From Planctomycetota bacterium (GTDB lineage Bacteria; Planctomycetota; UBA8108; UBA1146): a DNA stretch of 17,497 nucleotides. Position numbers and translations under genes: made by a program. The notes beneath the pieces are model-generated. The model did no database searches and was not told the origin of the DNA. It worked only from the letters and a program-made list of their open reading frames with translations. Shown here piece after piece: positions 1 through 7,560 of this stretch. The stretch lies in NCBI GenBank assembly GCA_002691835.1, contig NZJA01000080.1, forward strand, positions 1 through 17,497, in the 5' to 3' direction. The first letter of the stretch is position 1. The number at the start of each line of letters is the position of its first letter.

Positions 1-116
1 CCCACCCCGCCCACGCCGAAGCTCTCGGCATGACCCTGGTGGAGGCCGGAGTCGGACTGACGGGTGCATCAGTGATCCTGACGATGGTGCGCAAGGTGAA
101 TGGAGAGCCCGCATGA
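1..116 (+). CDS. C-terminus of an MnhB/MrpB-like antiporter subunit (partial)
   Basis: The reading frame that enters the window at base 3 runs to a TGA at 114-116 and encodes about 37 residues ending LTMVRKVNGEPA. The stretch LVEAGVGLTGASVIL is a hydrophobic membrane helix, like the last helix of MnhB-domain proteins of the Mrp (Mnh) cation/proton antiporter. The stop overlaps the start of mnhC as ATGA, which is the usual MnhB-MnhC order. The protein may be a DUF4040-MnhB fusion, but the N-terminal part lies outside the window. The identification rests on position and a short tail, so it is moderate. Confidence 0.6.
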   Translation, partial: HPAHAEALGMTLVEAGVGLTGASVILTMVRKVNGEPA

Positions 117-490
117 GTCTCTTCGCGACCTTCAACAGCATCGCCTTCGTCATCATCATGATGATCGGCCTTTACACCCTGATTGCGCGTCAGAATCTGG
201 TCAAAAAGACCCTTGGTCTCGGACTCTTCCAGACCGGCATCTTCCTCATGTACATCACCCTCGGGGTGAGGGATGGCGGCTCTGCTCCCATCCTCCAGGA
301 AGGGGCCGATCTCGCTTACACCAATCCCCTGCCCCACGTACTGATCCTGACGGCCATCGTTGTCTCGTTGAGCACCATGGCGGTGGCTCTGGCCTTGATC
401 ATCGGAGTGCGCGAGGAGTACGGCACCATCGAAGCAGATGAGATCGCCACCATCGATCGTGCCGAAGCAGAGGAGGGTCATGCAAACTGA
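113..490 (+). CDS. mnhC: Na+/H+ antiporter subunit MnhC (MrpC, NuoK-like)
   Basis: This 125-residue integral membrane protein is the NuoK-like subunit of an Mrp/Mnh multi-subunit cation/proton antiporter in the cytoplasmic membrane. Three hydrophobic helices are visible, at about residues 5-25, 33-52 and 72-100. The third begins with NPLPHVLILTAIVV, a hallmark of MrpC/MnhC proteins, and the length is typical. An acidic cytoplasmic tail follows (IEADEIATIDRAEAEEG). The start is set by GGAGAG at 102-107, five bases before the ATG, and by the ATGA overlap with the upstream subunit. The gene overlaps the next one by 11 nt, which suggests translational coupling and fixed stoichiometry. A stand-alone NuoK of complex I is less likely, because no Nuo hydrophilic-arm genes are present and the NPLPHVL motif favours MnhC. 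Confidence 0.9.
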   Translation: MSLFATFNSIAFVIIMMIGLYTLIARQNLVKKTLGLGLFQTGIFLMYITLGVRDGGSAPILQEGADLAYTNPLPHVLILTAIVVSLSTMAVALALIIGVREEYGTIEADEIATIDRAEAEEGHAN

Positions 491-1991
491 ACCCTCCATG
501 CTACCGGTGCTGATTGTCCTGCTGCCCCTCATTGGCGGCGTCATCGCCCCCATCGTGGGACGTGGCATCTTCGGCTGGTTACTGGCGTTGATCACTACGG
601 GCCTGACGACCTTCGTCTGTGCTTCACAACTGTTCATGATCCACGCCCAAAACACCCTGACTCCGGGCTACTTCGTCAGCTACCCCCTCGGTGGTTGGCC
701 CGCTCCCCACGGCATCGAACTGAAGATCGACCTGCTGAGTGCCCTGTTGGCGACCCTCGTCTCCGGCATGGGCTTCATGGTCACCCTCTTCTCGCGCCAG
801 GGAGTGGACGATGAGATTCCAGCGGATCGCCGGCGTTTCTTCTGGTCACTGTGGCTCCTCGCCATCACCGGACTTTTAGGAATCCTCATCACCGGCGATG
901 CCTTCAACGTCTACGTGCTGCTCGAGATCTCGTCCCTGACCATCTACGGCCTGATCGCCATGGGCCGGCAGCGCTCCAAACAGGCTCTGACCGCCGCCCT
1001 CAATTATCTGGTGCTGGGATCGGTCGGTGCATCCTTCATTCTGATCGCCATCGGTCTGCTGTACGCCAAGACCGGCACCCTCAACATGGCCGACATCCAC
1101 GCCAAGCTGCTGCTCGCTCCCGTCGATGCGACTGTGCACACCGCACGGGCGTTCCTGCTCGCAGGAGTGGGTCTCAAGATGGCGCTGTTTCCACTGCATT
1201 TGTGGATGCCCGCGGCTTACTCCACCGCTCCTTCCGCGGTCGCAGCCCTGCTCGCAGCCACCGCCACCAAGGTCGGCATCTACATGGGCATGCGCTTCAT
1301 CTTCAGCGTCTTCGCCATGACCGGCGACGCGATGCTCAGTGGTGGAAATGTCTTCATCATCGGCAGCTGTTGCGGCGCGGCGATTATCTTTGGATCCCTC
1401 GGTGCAGCCCGGCAACCGAGCCTGTCTCTGCTGCTGGCCTATTCGAGTGTCGCCCAGATCGGTTACATCGTCGTCGGCATGACGGTCGGACACATCGATG
1501 CGATGACCGGCTCCATCCTGCACATGGTCTTCCATGCACTGATCAAGGGCGGACTGTTCCTCTGTGCGGGGATTCTCATCTACCGTCTCGGCACCACCCG
1601 CCTTGAAGATCTGGCGGGCCTCGGTCAACGGATGCCGTGGGTCAGCGGCGCCATCGTCGTCGGCGGCCTCGGCATGATCGGCATCCCCGGGACCGCCGGC
1701 TTCGTCAGCAAGTTCTACCTGCTCAAGGGACTGATCCTGTCCGGACACCCGATCCTTGCTGCACTGGTATTGATCGGTTCAGTCCTCGCGGCCATTTACA
1801 CCTGGCGCTTCGTCGAGGTCGCTTACCTGCGCCCCGCCAGCGACACTCCCCTGCGCAACGGACTGCCGCTGGAAAAAATCCTGCCGGTGCTGATCCTGCT
1901 CGGAGCCAGCATCGTCTGGGGCATCCAGCCTGGTGCCGTCGTCGACATCGCCCGCGATGCGGCCCAACAGTTGATGGGCGGGACAAGATGA
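480..1991 (+). CDS. mnhD: Mrp/Mnh antiporter channel subunit 1 (MnhD-like, NuoN/NuoM family)
   Basis: This 503-residue polytopic protein of the proton-conducting transporter family (Proton_antipo_M) would form one ion channel of the Mrp complex. The channel residues are in place: Glu149 in NVYVLLEISSLTIYG, Lys233 in GLKMALFPLHLWMP, Lys264 in ATKVGIY, Lys356 in HALIKGGLF and Lys411 in AGFVSKFYLLKG. The context FPLHLWMPAAYSTAPS is the MrpD/NuoN-type variant. I chose the ATG at 480 because AGGAGG lies at 471-476; the longer frame from 438 would add 14 non-hydrophobic residues inside mnhC. The 3-base spacing is short, and ATG 498 is a weaker alternative. The gene overlaps its upstream neighbour by 11 nt and its downstream neighbour by 4 nt. 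Confidence 0.9.
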   Translation: MQTEPSMLPVLIVLLPLIGGVIAPIVGRGIFGWLLALITTGLTTFVCASQLFMIHAQNTLTPGYFVSYPLGGWPAPHGIELKIDLLSALLATLVSGMGFMVTLFSRQGVDDEIPADRRRFFWSLWLLAITGLLGILITGDAFNVYVLLEISSLTIYGLIAMGRQRSKQALTAALNYLVLGSVGASFILIAIGLLYAKTGTLNMADIHAKLLLAPVDATVHTARAFLLAGVGLKMALFPLHLWMPAAYSTAPSAVAALLAATATKVGIYMGMRFIFSVFAMTGDAMLSGGNVFIIGSCCGAAIIFGSLGAARQPSLSLLLAYSSVAQIGYIVVGMTVGHIDAMTGSILHMVFHALIKGGLFLCAGILIYRLGTTRLEDLAGLGQRMPWVSGAIVVGGLGMIGIPGTAGFVSKFYLLKGLILSGHPILAALVLIGSVLAAIYTWRFVEVAYLRPASDTPLRNGLPLEKILPVLILLGASIVWGIQPGAVVDIARDAAQQLMGGTR

Positions 1992-3469
1992 TCTCTCCAC
2001 TATTGCTGGCGATCCTGCTCCCCGCCTTCGGGGCCCTGCTTGCTTGGTTGCTGAAACCGATGCGCTCGCTGCGTAATCTCTTCAATCTGCTGATCCCCGC
2101 AGGGTTGTTGGCGGTGGTGCTGTCGATTCTTCCTCAGGCCCTCGCCGGCGAAGATCTGACCTTCACCATCGGCGAGTTGGGATCGGGGCTCTCTTTTGCC
2201 CTCGCACTGACCCCGTTGGGGATGATCTACGCCCTCGTCGCCGCCTCGTTGTGGATCCTCAACACCATCTACTCATACGGCTACATGCACGGGTTATACG
2301 GCAAGGATTTCGAAGGCCAGGAGCGCTACTGGTGCGCCTTCGCCATGGCCATCCTTTCGGCGATGGGCATCGCCTTCAGTGCCAACATGCTGACCCTGTT
2401 CCTCTTCTACGAGGTGATGACCTTCAGTACCTGGCCACTGGTGACTCATACCCGCAAACCGGAGGCGAAACGTTCCGGTCGCATTTACCTGGGCATCCTC
2501 GTCGGCTCATCGACCCTGTTCATGCTCACCGCCACGGTGCTGACGTGGGTGTGGACCGGCACCCTCGATTTCACTGAAGGTGGCATTCTTAACGGGTCGA
2601 CCACCGCCGGTCAGGCCGCGGTGCTGATCCTGCTCTTCTTCTTCGGTACCGGAAAAACTGCCATCTTCCCACTGCACCAATGGTTGCCCAATGCCATGGT
2701 CGCACCGACCCCGGTGAGTGCCCTGTTGCATGCGGTCGCCGTCGTCAAGGCGGGAGTCTTCACCGTCCTGAAGATCTCGACCGAACTGGTCGGCTCCGAA
2801 GTCATGCGCGACAGTTGGGGTGCCGAAGTGGTCGCCTGGTTTGCAGCGGGCACCATTCTGCTGACATCCCTTATCGCCTTGACCCGACCGGAACTGAAAG
2901 CGCGCCTCGCCTACTCGACCATCGGCCAACTGAACTACATCGTTCTCGGGGCAGCGGTCGCTTTCCCGATGGCCATCGAAGGCGGCGCTCTGCACATCGC
3001 CATGCACGCCTACGGCAAGATCACCCTCTTCTTTGCGGCGGGAGCGATCTACGTTGCCAGCCACAAGACCCGGGTCGATCAGCTCGACGGCATCGGCCGA
3101 CGGATGCCATGGACGATGACCGCCTTCATGATCGGCAGCCTCAGCACTCTGGGCCTGCCCCCCATGGGCGGCACCTGGAGCAAATGGCTGCTGTGTGTCG
3201 GCATGATCGAGGCGCACCAGTGGGCGTTCCTCATCACTCTGTTGTTGTCGACACTTCTGGGACTCGGCTACCTGTTGCCGATCCCGGTGCGCGCCTTCTT
3301 CGCCAAGGAAAAGGTCGGATCCGGTGTCACCGGCTATGAAGATCACGGTGAATCACCGTGGGCGTGCCGCATTCCGCTCTTGCTCAGCTCGGCGGCCTGT
3401 CTCGTTCTCTTCTTCTGGCCCGGCGTCTACGCCCAGTTGGCCAAGATGATCGAAGGGAGTACGTCATGA
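1988..3469 (+). CDS. Mrp/Mnh antiporter channel subunit 2 (MrpA/NuoL-like signature)
   Basis: This 493-residue polytopic protein belongs to the same proton-channel family but to a different subgroup from its neighbours. Its signature FPLHQWLPNAMVAPTPVSAL followed by LHAVAVVKAGVF is the form found in NuoL and the N-terminal half of MrpA. Channel residues are Glu142 (FLFYEVMTFSTWPLV), Lys223 (GTGKTAIFPLH), Lys254 (VVKAGVF), Lys344 (HAYGKITLFF) and Lys399 (GTWSKWLL). It lacks the long C-terminal DUF4040/MnhB extension of full-length MrpA; that part may be the separate subunit upstream. The start is ATG 1988, overlapping the previous stop as ATGA; no strong Shine-Dalgarno is visible, so translation probably depends on coupling. 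Automated annotation would likely call it 'subunit D'. The exact paralogue name is uncertain, the family is not. Confidence 0.88.
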   Translation: MISPLLLAILLPAFGALLAWLLKPMRSLRNLFNLLIPAGLLAVVLSILPQALAGEDLTFTIGELGSGLSFALALTPLGMIYALVAASLWILNTIYSYGYMHGLYGKDFEGQERYWCAFAMAILSAMGIAFSANMLTLFLFYEVMTFSTWPLVTHTRKPEAKRSGRIYLGILVGSSTLFMLTATVLTWVWTGTLDFTEGGILNGSTTAGQAAVLILLFFFGTGKTAIFPLHQWLPNAMVAPTPVSALLHAVAVVKAGVFTVLKISTELVGSEVMRDSWGAEVVAWFAAGTILLTSLIALTRPELKARLAYSTIGQLNYIVLGAAVAFPMAIEGGALHIAMHAYGKITLFFAAGAIYVASHKTRVDQLDGIGRRMPWTMTAFMIGSLSTLGLPPMGGTWSKWLLCVGMIEAHQWAFLITLLLSTLLGLGYLLPIPVRAFFAKEKVGSGVTGYEDHGESPWACRIPLLLSSAACLVLFFWPGVYAQLAKMIEGSTS

Positions 3470-3714
3470 GTCAGGATTCACATGAGACTCACGCGTCACC
3501 TTCCAGGTTGCACTGGCTGCTGGTCGCCCTCTGTGCCCTCGCTTTTGCTGCTGACTTCTTTTACAGCCGCAAGTTGGAAAAAGGGGTCGAAAATATTGAG
3601 GGGATCCCCGGCTTCTATCCGCTTTACGGATTTGTCGGCATCGCCCTGCTCGTGCTTCTTTCCCGTGGCCTGAGGGCCGCGGTCTCGCGGAAGGACGGCT
3701 ACTACGATGATTGA
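3466..3714 (+). CDS. small two-helix membrane protein of the antiporter operon
   Basis: This 82-residue protein has no characterised function that I can name. It has a polar N-terminus, a first hydrophobic helix at about residues 16-33 (LHWLLVALCALAFAADFF), a conserved-looking turn IPGFYPLYGFVG at 47-58 that leads into a second helix to about residue 68, and a charged tail ending RKDGYYDD. From memory, similar short proteins with an IPGFYxLxGF motif sit between channel subunits in Mrp-like clusters of Deltaproteobacteria, so it is probably an accessory subunit of the complex rather than a chance reading frame. AGGGAG at 3454-3459 stands six bases before the ATG. The start overlaps the upstream stop by 4 nt, and the end overlaps the next gene by 8 nt. 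Confidence 0.8.
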   Translation: MSQDSHETHASPSRLHWLLVALCALAFAADFFYSRKLEKGVENIEGIPGFYPLYGFVGIALLVLLSRGLRAAVSRKDGYYDD

Positions 3715-5401
3715 AGGCCTGTACCCGGTGCTGCCCTTCGTCGTCGGCGCCATCCTCTGTTTCCTGCTCGGGGGCATCGCCCGCAAGGTGATCGCCATCG
3801 CCACCCCTGTCATCGGTTTGCTGGGATTGCTCGGACTGCCGAATGGTGTCTCTTTCCCGGTACCCCTCTTCGGTTTTGAACTGATCCTCGTCGATCTCGA
3901 CAAGCTCTCCTTCCTGTTTGCCCTGCTCTTCCACATCGCCGGCATCATCGGCGTGCTGTATGCCCTGCATATCAAGAGCCGCGTCGAGACCTCCGCCGCC
4001 CTGCTGTATGCGGGCAGCGCCGTGGCCACCGTTCTGGCCGGGGATCTGGTGACCCTGTTCATCGGCTGGGAGATGCTGGCGCTGACATCGGCGTTCATCG
4101 TCTGGGCCCGAGAAGGAGAGAAGGTCTTCGCTACCGGTTCGCGCTATCTGGTTTTCCAGGTGCTTTCCGGGTTGTCACTGCTGGCTGGGCTGCTGATCCA
4201 TCACCAGGCGGGCGGATCACTGCTGATCTCCGAGTTGGGTGTGCTCGATCTGGCTTCGCCGGGAGTGCCGTGGATCCTGCTCGCCTTCGGCATCAAGGCC
4301 GGCTTCCCGATGCTGCACACGTGGATCGTCGACACCTACCCGGCGGCGAGTGCCACCGGAACCGTTTTCCTGTCCGCATTCACCACCAAGACCGCGGTCT
4401 ACGCCCTGGCGCGATTCTTCCCCGGTACGGAAGAACTGATCACCATCGGTGCGATCATGACCTTCTTCCCCATCTTTTTTGCCGTCATCGAGAACGACCT
4501 GCGCAAGGTGCTCTCCTACAGCATGATCAACCAGATCGGTTTCATGGTCGTCGGCATCGGCATCGGAACCGAGATGGCGGTCAATGGTGCGGTCAGCCAC
4601 GCCTTCAACGACGTCCTCTTCAAGGGGCTGCTCTTCATGTCGATGGGGGCTGTGATGCACGTCACCGGCAAGACCCGTGGCACCGATCTCGGGGGCCTGT
4701 GGCGCAAGATGCCGATCACCACCGTGCTTTGCCTGGTGGGTGCAGCATCGATTTCAGCGGTGCCCCTCTTCAGCGGCTTCGTCAGCAAATCGATGATCAT
4801 GTCCGCCGCACTTTATGAGGGTCACGTCTGGCTGTGGTTCCTGCTCCTTTTCGCCTCGGCGGGAGTGCTCGAACACGCCGGCATCAAGATCCCCTACTTC
4901 GCCTTCTTCGCCCACGATTCCAAACTCGAGGCGAAAGAACCGCCGGTCAACATGCTACTGGCGATGGCCATTGGCGCGGCGCTGTGCATCTTCATCGGCT
5001 GCAACCCCGGGTGGCTCTACGGCATGCTGCCCTTCACCGTCACCTACGAACCCTTCACCACAAGCCACGTGCTCACCCAGCTGCAGTTGCTGCTCTTTGC
5101 ATCCCTGTCAGTGGTGGTGTTGATGAAGACGGGCACTTACCCGCCGGAACTGGTGCGCGAAAACCTCGACTTTGATTTCTTCTACCGCAAGGGTGGCAGA
5201 CTTCTCGGCTGGATCGTCGACAACCCCATCGGTCGCGGAGCCGCCCGCCTCTCCCGCTTCATCCTCGACGAAGCTCCCGCCAAAGTTCTGGGCCTGGTGC
5301 AAAAGATCCCCGCCCATCCCCCGGTCCACTGGCAGATGGTCCTCCCGGGCCTGCTGTTGCTGCTGGCACTGCTGGCGTTCCTGCTGGCGAATCTATTCTG
5401 A
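3707..5401 (+). CDS. Mrp/Mnh antiporter channel subunit 3 (MnhD-like)
   Basis: This 564-residue polytopic protein is a third, distinct member of the proton-conducting transporter family. Its divergent signature is GIKAGFPMLHTWIVDTYPAA, then SAFTTKTAVYALARF. Channel residues are Glu122 (TLFIGWEMLALTSAF), Lys197, Lys228, Lys306 (FNDVLFKGLLF) and Lys361 (SGFVSKSMIM). After the core, at about residues 480-545, comes an extension containing DFDFFYRKGGRLL and an amphipathic stretch; it is followed by a last helix to the C-terminus. This resembles the post-core segment seen in some MrpA/NuoL-like subunits. The ATG lies 8 nt inside the small upstream gene, with AAGGA at 3691-3695. It appears to be the last operon gene. 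Its 3' end overlaps an opposing gene by 9 nt, so no terminator can fit between the two. Confidence 0.88.
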   Translation: MIEGLYPVLPFVVGAILCFLLGGIARKVIAIATPVIGLLGLLGLPNGVSFPVPLFGFELILVDLDKLSFLFALLFHIAGIIGVLYALHIKSRVETSAALLYAGSAVATVLAGDLVTLFIGWEMLALTSAFIVWAREGEKVFATGSRYLVFQVLSGLSLLAGLLIHHQAGGSLLISELGVLDLASPGVPWILLAFGIKAGFPMLHTWIVDTYPAASATGTVFLSAFTTKTAVYALARFFPGTEELITIGAIMTFFPIFFAVIENDLRKVLSYSMINQIGFMVVGIGIGTEMAVNGAVSHAFNDVLFKGLLFMSMGAVMHVTGKTRGTDLGGLWRKMPITTVLCLVGAASISAVPLFSGFVSKSMIMSAALYEGHVWLWFLLLFASAGVLEHAGIKIPYFAFFAHDSKLEAKEPPVNMLLAMAIGAALCIFIGCNPGWLYGMLPFTVTYEPFTTSHVLTQLQLLLFASLSVVVLMKTGTYPPELVRENLDFDFFYRKGGRLLGWIVDNPIGRGAARLSRFILDEAPAKVLGLVQKIPAHPPVHWQMVLPGLLLLLALLAFLLANLF

Positions 5402-5728
5402 GTCTGCGCTCTTCCATTTGCGACGGAGGCGGACGGTCCACCAGATGCCCAATGCGGTCGGGGCGACATAAAAGACGACGAAATAGATCGGGATCAGAAT
5501 GAATGGGATGGAACTGTAAGCCAGGCCGTATAGGAGACCCCCGACGTCGAAACACCATATTTCGGTCAGCCAAAAAGGTTTTAGAAAGGATTCATCCGTA
5601 AAGAATCCAATCCAGCTTTTTGGAAAGACGTCCTGAATCATCGGCATCCAAAAATCGAGGAACAGGTACAGGTTGTACCAGAAGAGAAGGATCGCCCAGC
5701 CGATGAGAGACTGCTTGCGTGCTTCCAT
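5393..5728 (-). CDS. hypothetical small membrane protein downstream of hemH
   Basis: This 111-residue protein has a basic N-terminus (MEARKQ), a hydrophobic helix at about 9-29 rich in Trp and Tyr (WAILLFWYNLYLFLDFW), a polar loop at 30-60, one or two further helices at 64-98 (SSIPFILIPIYFVVFYVAP), and a basic C-terminus (RLRRKWKS) that should face the cytoplasm. I do not recognise a family. A purine-rich AGGGAGGGAGAC just before the ATG is a good ribosome binding site. The gene starts 39 nt after hemH on the same strand and is probably co-transcribed with it. Haem-biosynthesis operons often include small membrane proteins, but nothing in this sequence shows a haem role. Its last 9 nt overlap the antiporter operon from the opposite strand. 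Confidence 0.72.
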   Translation of the reverse strand: MEARKQSLIGWAILLFWYNLYLFLDFWMPMIQDVFPKSWIGFFTDESFLKPFWLTEIWCFDVGGLLYGLAYSSIPFILIPIYFVVFYVAPTALGIWWTVRLRRKWKSADSE

Positions 5729-5767
5729 CCCCGTCTCCCTCCCTGACTCGTCCTCCGGGCCGTTCGA

Positions 5768-6826
5768 TTACTGGGGAATCACTCCATCGGAGCCGGCGGC
5801 GGCGTGGCGCTGAAGGGCGTCCGGGGCCATGTCGACGATGGCCTGGGCCCAACGCGGATCCGCATTGAGGCAGGGGATCATTTCAAACTCCTTGCCGCCT
5901 GCTTCGATAAAGGTCTCCCGGACCTCCATGTCGATCTCTTCGATGGTTTCGAGGCAATCCGCCACAAAAGCGGGGCAGATCAGTTTGAGATTGCGGATGC
6001 CCTCTTCTGCCAGTTTTTCGGTGGTCGGTTCGGTGGCTGGTTCGAGCCAGGGATCATTGCCGAGACGGGACTGGAACGCCACGGACCATTTGTCCTCGGC
6101 CAGACCCAGATCCTCGGCGAGGAAACGGGCGGTGCGACGACACTGGGCGCGGTAGCACATCGGTGTCGCCGGGTGATCGGTGAAGCAGCAGTCTTCCGTC
6201 TTCAGACAGTAGCAGCCGCTGGGGTCTCGCTTCTCGATGTGCCGCACCGGAACACCATGGAATGAGAAGAGCAGGTGATCCCATTCTTTCCCCGCCAGAT
6301 ACGGTCGGGTGACATCGGCGAGGACCTTGCGATAGACCGGGTGATCATAGAAGGGATTGAGGAAGTGAACCTTGATCGGATCCTTCATCCGGGGCAGGTC
6401 CTCCAGCACCTTGGCGACGACGGTTTCGTAGGAACTCATGGAGTAGTGCGGATACAGCGGCACGACGATGGCTTCGTCTGCTCCCGCCTCGCGGATCTCT
6501 TCCATTGACTGGAGAATCGATGGATTGCCGTATCTCATTCCCAGGGACACCGGTCCATCCCAAAGCTGGCGCACCTCTTCCTCGAGCTTGCGCGAAGTGA
6601 CGATCAGCGGCGAACCCTCATCGGTCCACACCTTGCTGTACGCCTCTGCAGATTTCTTCGGTCGAGTGTTGAGAATGATGCCGCGTACCAACAGGTTGCG
6701 CAGCAGGACGTTGACGTCGATGACGCGCTCATCCATGAGAAACTCATCGAGGTAGCGGCGTACTTCCGGTTTATTTGGGGCATCCGGAGAACCCAGGTTG
6801 ATCAGGATCAGGCCGGTGGAACTCAT
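5768..6826 (-). CDS. hemH: ferrochelatase HemH with an internal cysteine cluster
   Basis: This 352-residue enzyme inserts ferrous iron into protoporphyrin IX (or, in other lineages, coproporphyrin III) in haem synthesis. The N-terminus GLILINLGSPDAP is characteristic. The catalytic His is His190 in LLFSFHGVPVRHIEKRDPSG, and the conserved Glu is Glu293 in the VADCLETIEEID segment. YPHYSMSSYETV (125-136) is also typical. Between residues 205 and 229 lie six cysteines: Cys205, 207, 213, 214, 224 and 229. This matches the class, known from Myxococcus xanthus, that binds a [2Fe-2S] cluster through an internal segment of about 20 residues instead of the C-terminus. No signal or anchoring helix is seen, so it is probably cytoplasmic or peripheral. 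GGGGAG stands about nine bases before the ATG. It lies 24 nt after a lipoprotein gene on the same strand. Confidence 0.96.
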   Translation of the reverse strand: MSSTGLILINLGSPDAPNKPEVRRYLDEFLMDERVIDVNVLLRNLLVRGIILNTRPKKSAEAYSKVWTDEGSPLIVTSRKLEEEVRQLWDGPVSLGMRYGNPSILQSMEEIREAGADEAIVVPLYPHYSMSSYETVVAKVLEDLPRMKDPIKVHFLNPFYDHPVYRKVLADVTRPYLAGKEWDHLLFSFHGVPVRHIEKRDPSGCYCLKTEDCCFTDHPATPMCYRAQCRRTARFLAEDLGLAEDKWSVAFQSRLGNDPWLEPATEPTTEKLAEEGIRNLKLICPAFVADCLETIEEIDMEVRETFIEAGGKEFEMIPCLNADPRWAQAIVDMAPDALQRHAAAGSDGVIPQ

Positions 6827-6850
6827 GTCAGTGGTCTCCCCTTCACGGTG

Positions 6851-7423
6851 TTAAGGACCAGAGTAGCCGAGTCCCACAAAAATCGCTTCAGAAAAGGTGC
6901 TGTATCCGACATCGATGACCCAGTTTTCGCCTGCGGCCCACAATGCGCCAACGGTGGCCTCAACCGCCCAATCCTCTCCCCCAGAAGTGTGGTAATAACC
7001 GTTATCCCCCGCGGTGAGAGTCGGATCAAATCGCTCAGCCCAGGATTCCGAATAGCCTAATCCCAAGCCGCCGTAGAGAGTCCAATCATCGCGGGCTTCC
7101 CAGGTGGTTCCCCCCGTCAAACACCAACCCACCTGCTCGGTCGCAACGATGGCATCGGAAGCGGATCCCGATGGCAGGGAAGGCAATTCTTGTCCGCCCA
7201 CAGCTCCTTCGCGGACACTCTGAAGCTGGAGAAAAAGTCCCGGCTGAGAAGGACGACTAAAGTACCCGGCAAATCCGACCCCTTCCCCTTCGAGATCTCC
7301 GGTGGCATTAAATCTCTGAACGGTCGTCGCAGATGTTCCGCCATCGATCGGCAGCACCACGCAACCGGACAGCCAAAGGGTGCCGACAAGGCAAAGACTG
7401 AGGATTTCGATTCGCCATTTCAT
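6851..7423 (-). CDS. putative outer-membrane lipoprotein with barrel-like strands
   Basis: This 190-residue protein starts with a lipoprotein signal peptide: basic MKWR, a hydrophobic core, and the lipobox LSGC with lipidated Cys21. The residue after the Cys is Val, so there is no Asp inner-membrane retention signal and outer-membrane placement is likely. The remainder is rich in Gly and aromatic residues in alternating patterns (DWTLYGGLGLGYSESW, WVIDVGYSTFSEAIFVGLGY), suggesting a small beta-barrel of the outer-membrane type. I do not recognise a specific family. AGGGAGA lies about eight bases before the ATG. It is the first gene of a probable operon with hemH, and its promoter must lie in the 134-base gap shared with the divergent gene at 7558. 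On the - strand, TATCAT around 7466-7471 could be a -10 element, but no clear -35 stands before it. Confidence 0.7.
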   Translation of the reverse strand: MKWRIEILSLCLVGTLWLSGCVVLPIDGGTSATTVQRFNATGDLEGEGVGFAGYFSRPSQPGLFLQLQSVREGAVGGQELPSLPSGSASDAIVATEQVGWCLTGGTTWEARDDWTLYGGLGLGYSESWAERFDPTLTAGDNGYYHTSGGEDWAVEATVGALWAAGENWVIDVGYSTFSEAIFVGLGYSGP

Positions 7424-7545
7424 GTCGAGTTCTCCCTACCAAGGCCGAACAATCCGGCTAGATCGAATGATAACCGCCGAGGCTCGAATGGTCACTGGTC
7501 CACACTTCTCAGCCGGGTATCTTGTCCTTGATCACTTCGATTCTG

Positions 7546-7560
7546 TAGGAGGTACTCTTG
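7546..7560 (+). promoter_or_regulatory. strong Shine-Dalgarno fixing a TTG start
   Basis: TAGGAGGT at 7546-7553 is a full match to the anti-Shine-Dalgarno core. It stands five bases before TTG at 7558-7560. A signal peptide begins exactly there (MRFSLFLQL...), so the TTG is the real start of the 1195-residue protein even though it is a rare initiator. Confidence 0.88.

Noticed and set aside
876..1748. 290-codon open frame on the - strand inside the first antiporter channel gene
   Set aside because: Its translation is Asp/Glu/Gly/His/Gln-rich with no fold pattern, and the + strand frame has clear family motifs over the same bases. It is a GC-rich antisense shadow.
2507..3346. 279-codon open frame on the - strand inside the second channel gene
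   Set aside because: Same reason: low-complexity polar translation opposite a strongly conserved membrane protein.
5804..6265. 153-codon + strand frame opposite hemH
   Set aside because: The ferrochelatase frame on the - strand has catalytic motifs throughout, so this is an antisense shadow.
7424..7557. Divergent promoters between the lipoprotein gene and the DUF1080 gene
   Set aside because: A -10-like TATCAT exists on the - strand but no matching -35; on the + strand no convincing pair is seen. Promoters must exist here but I cannot place them.
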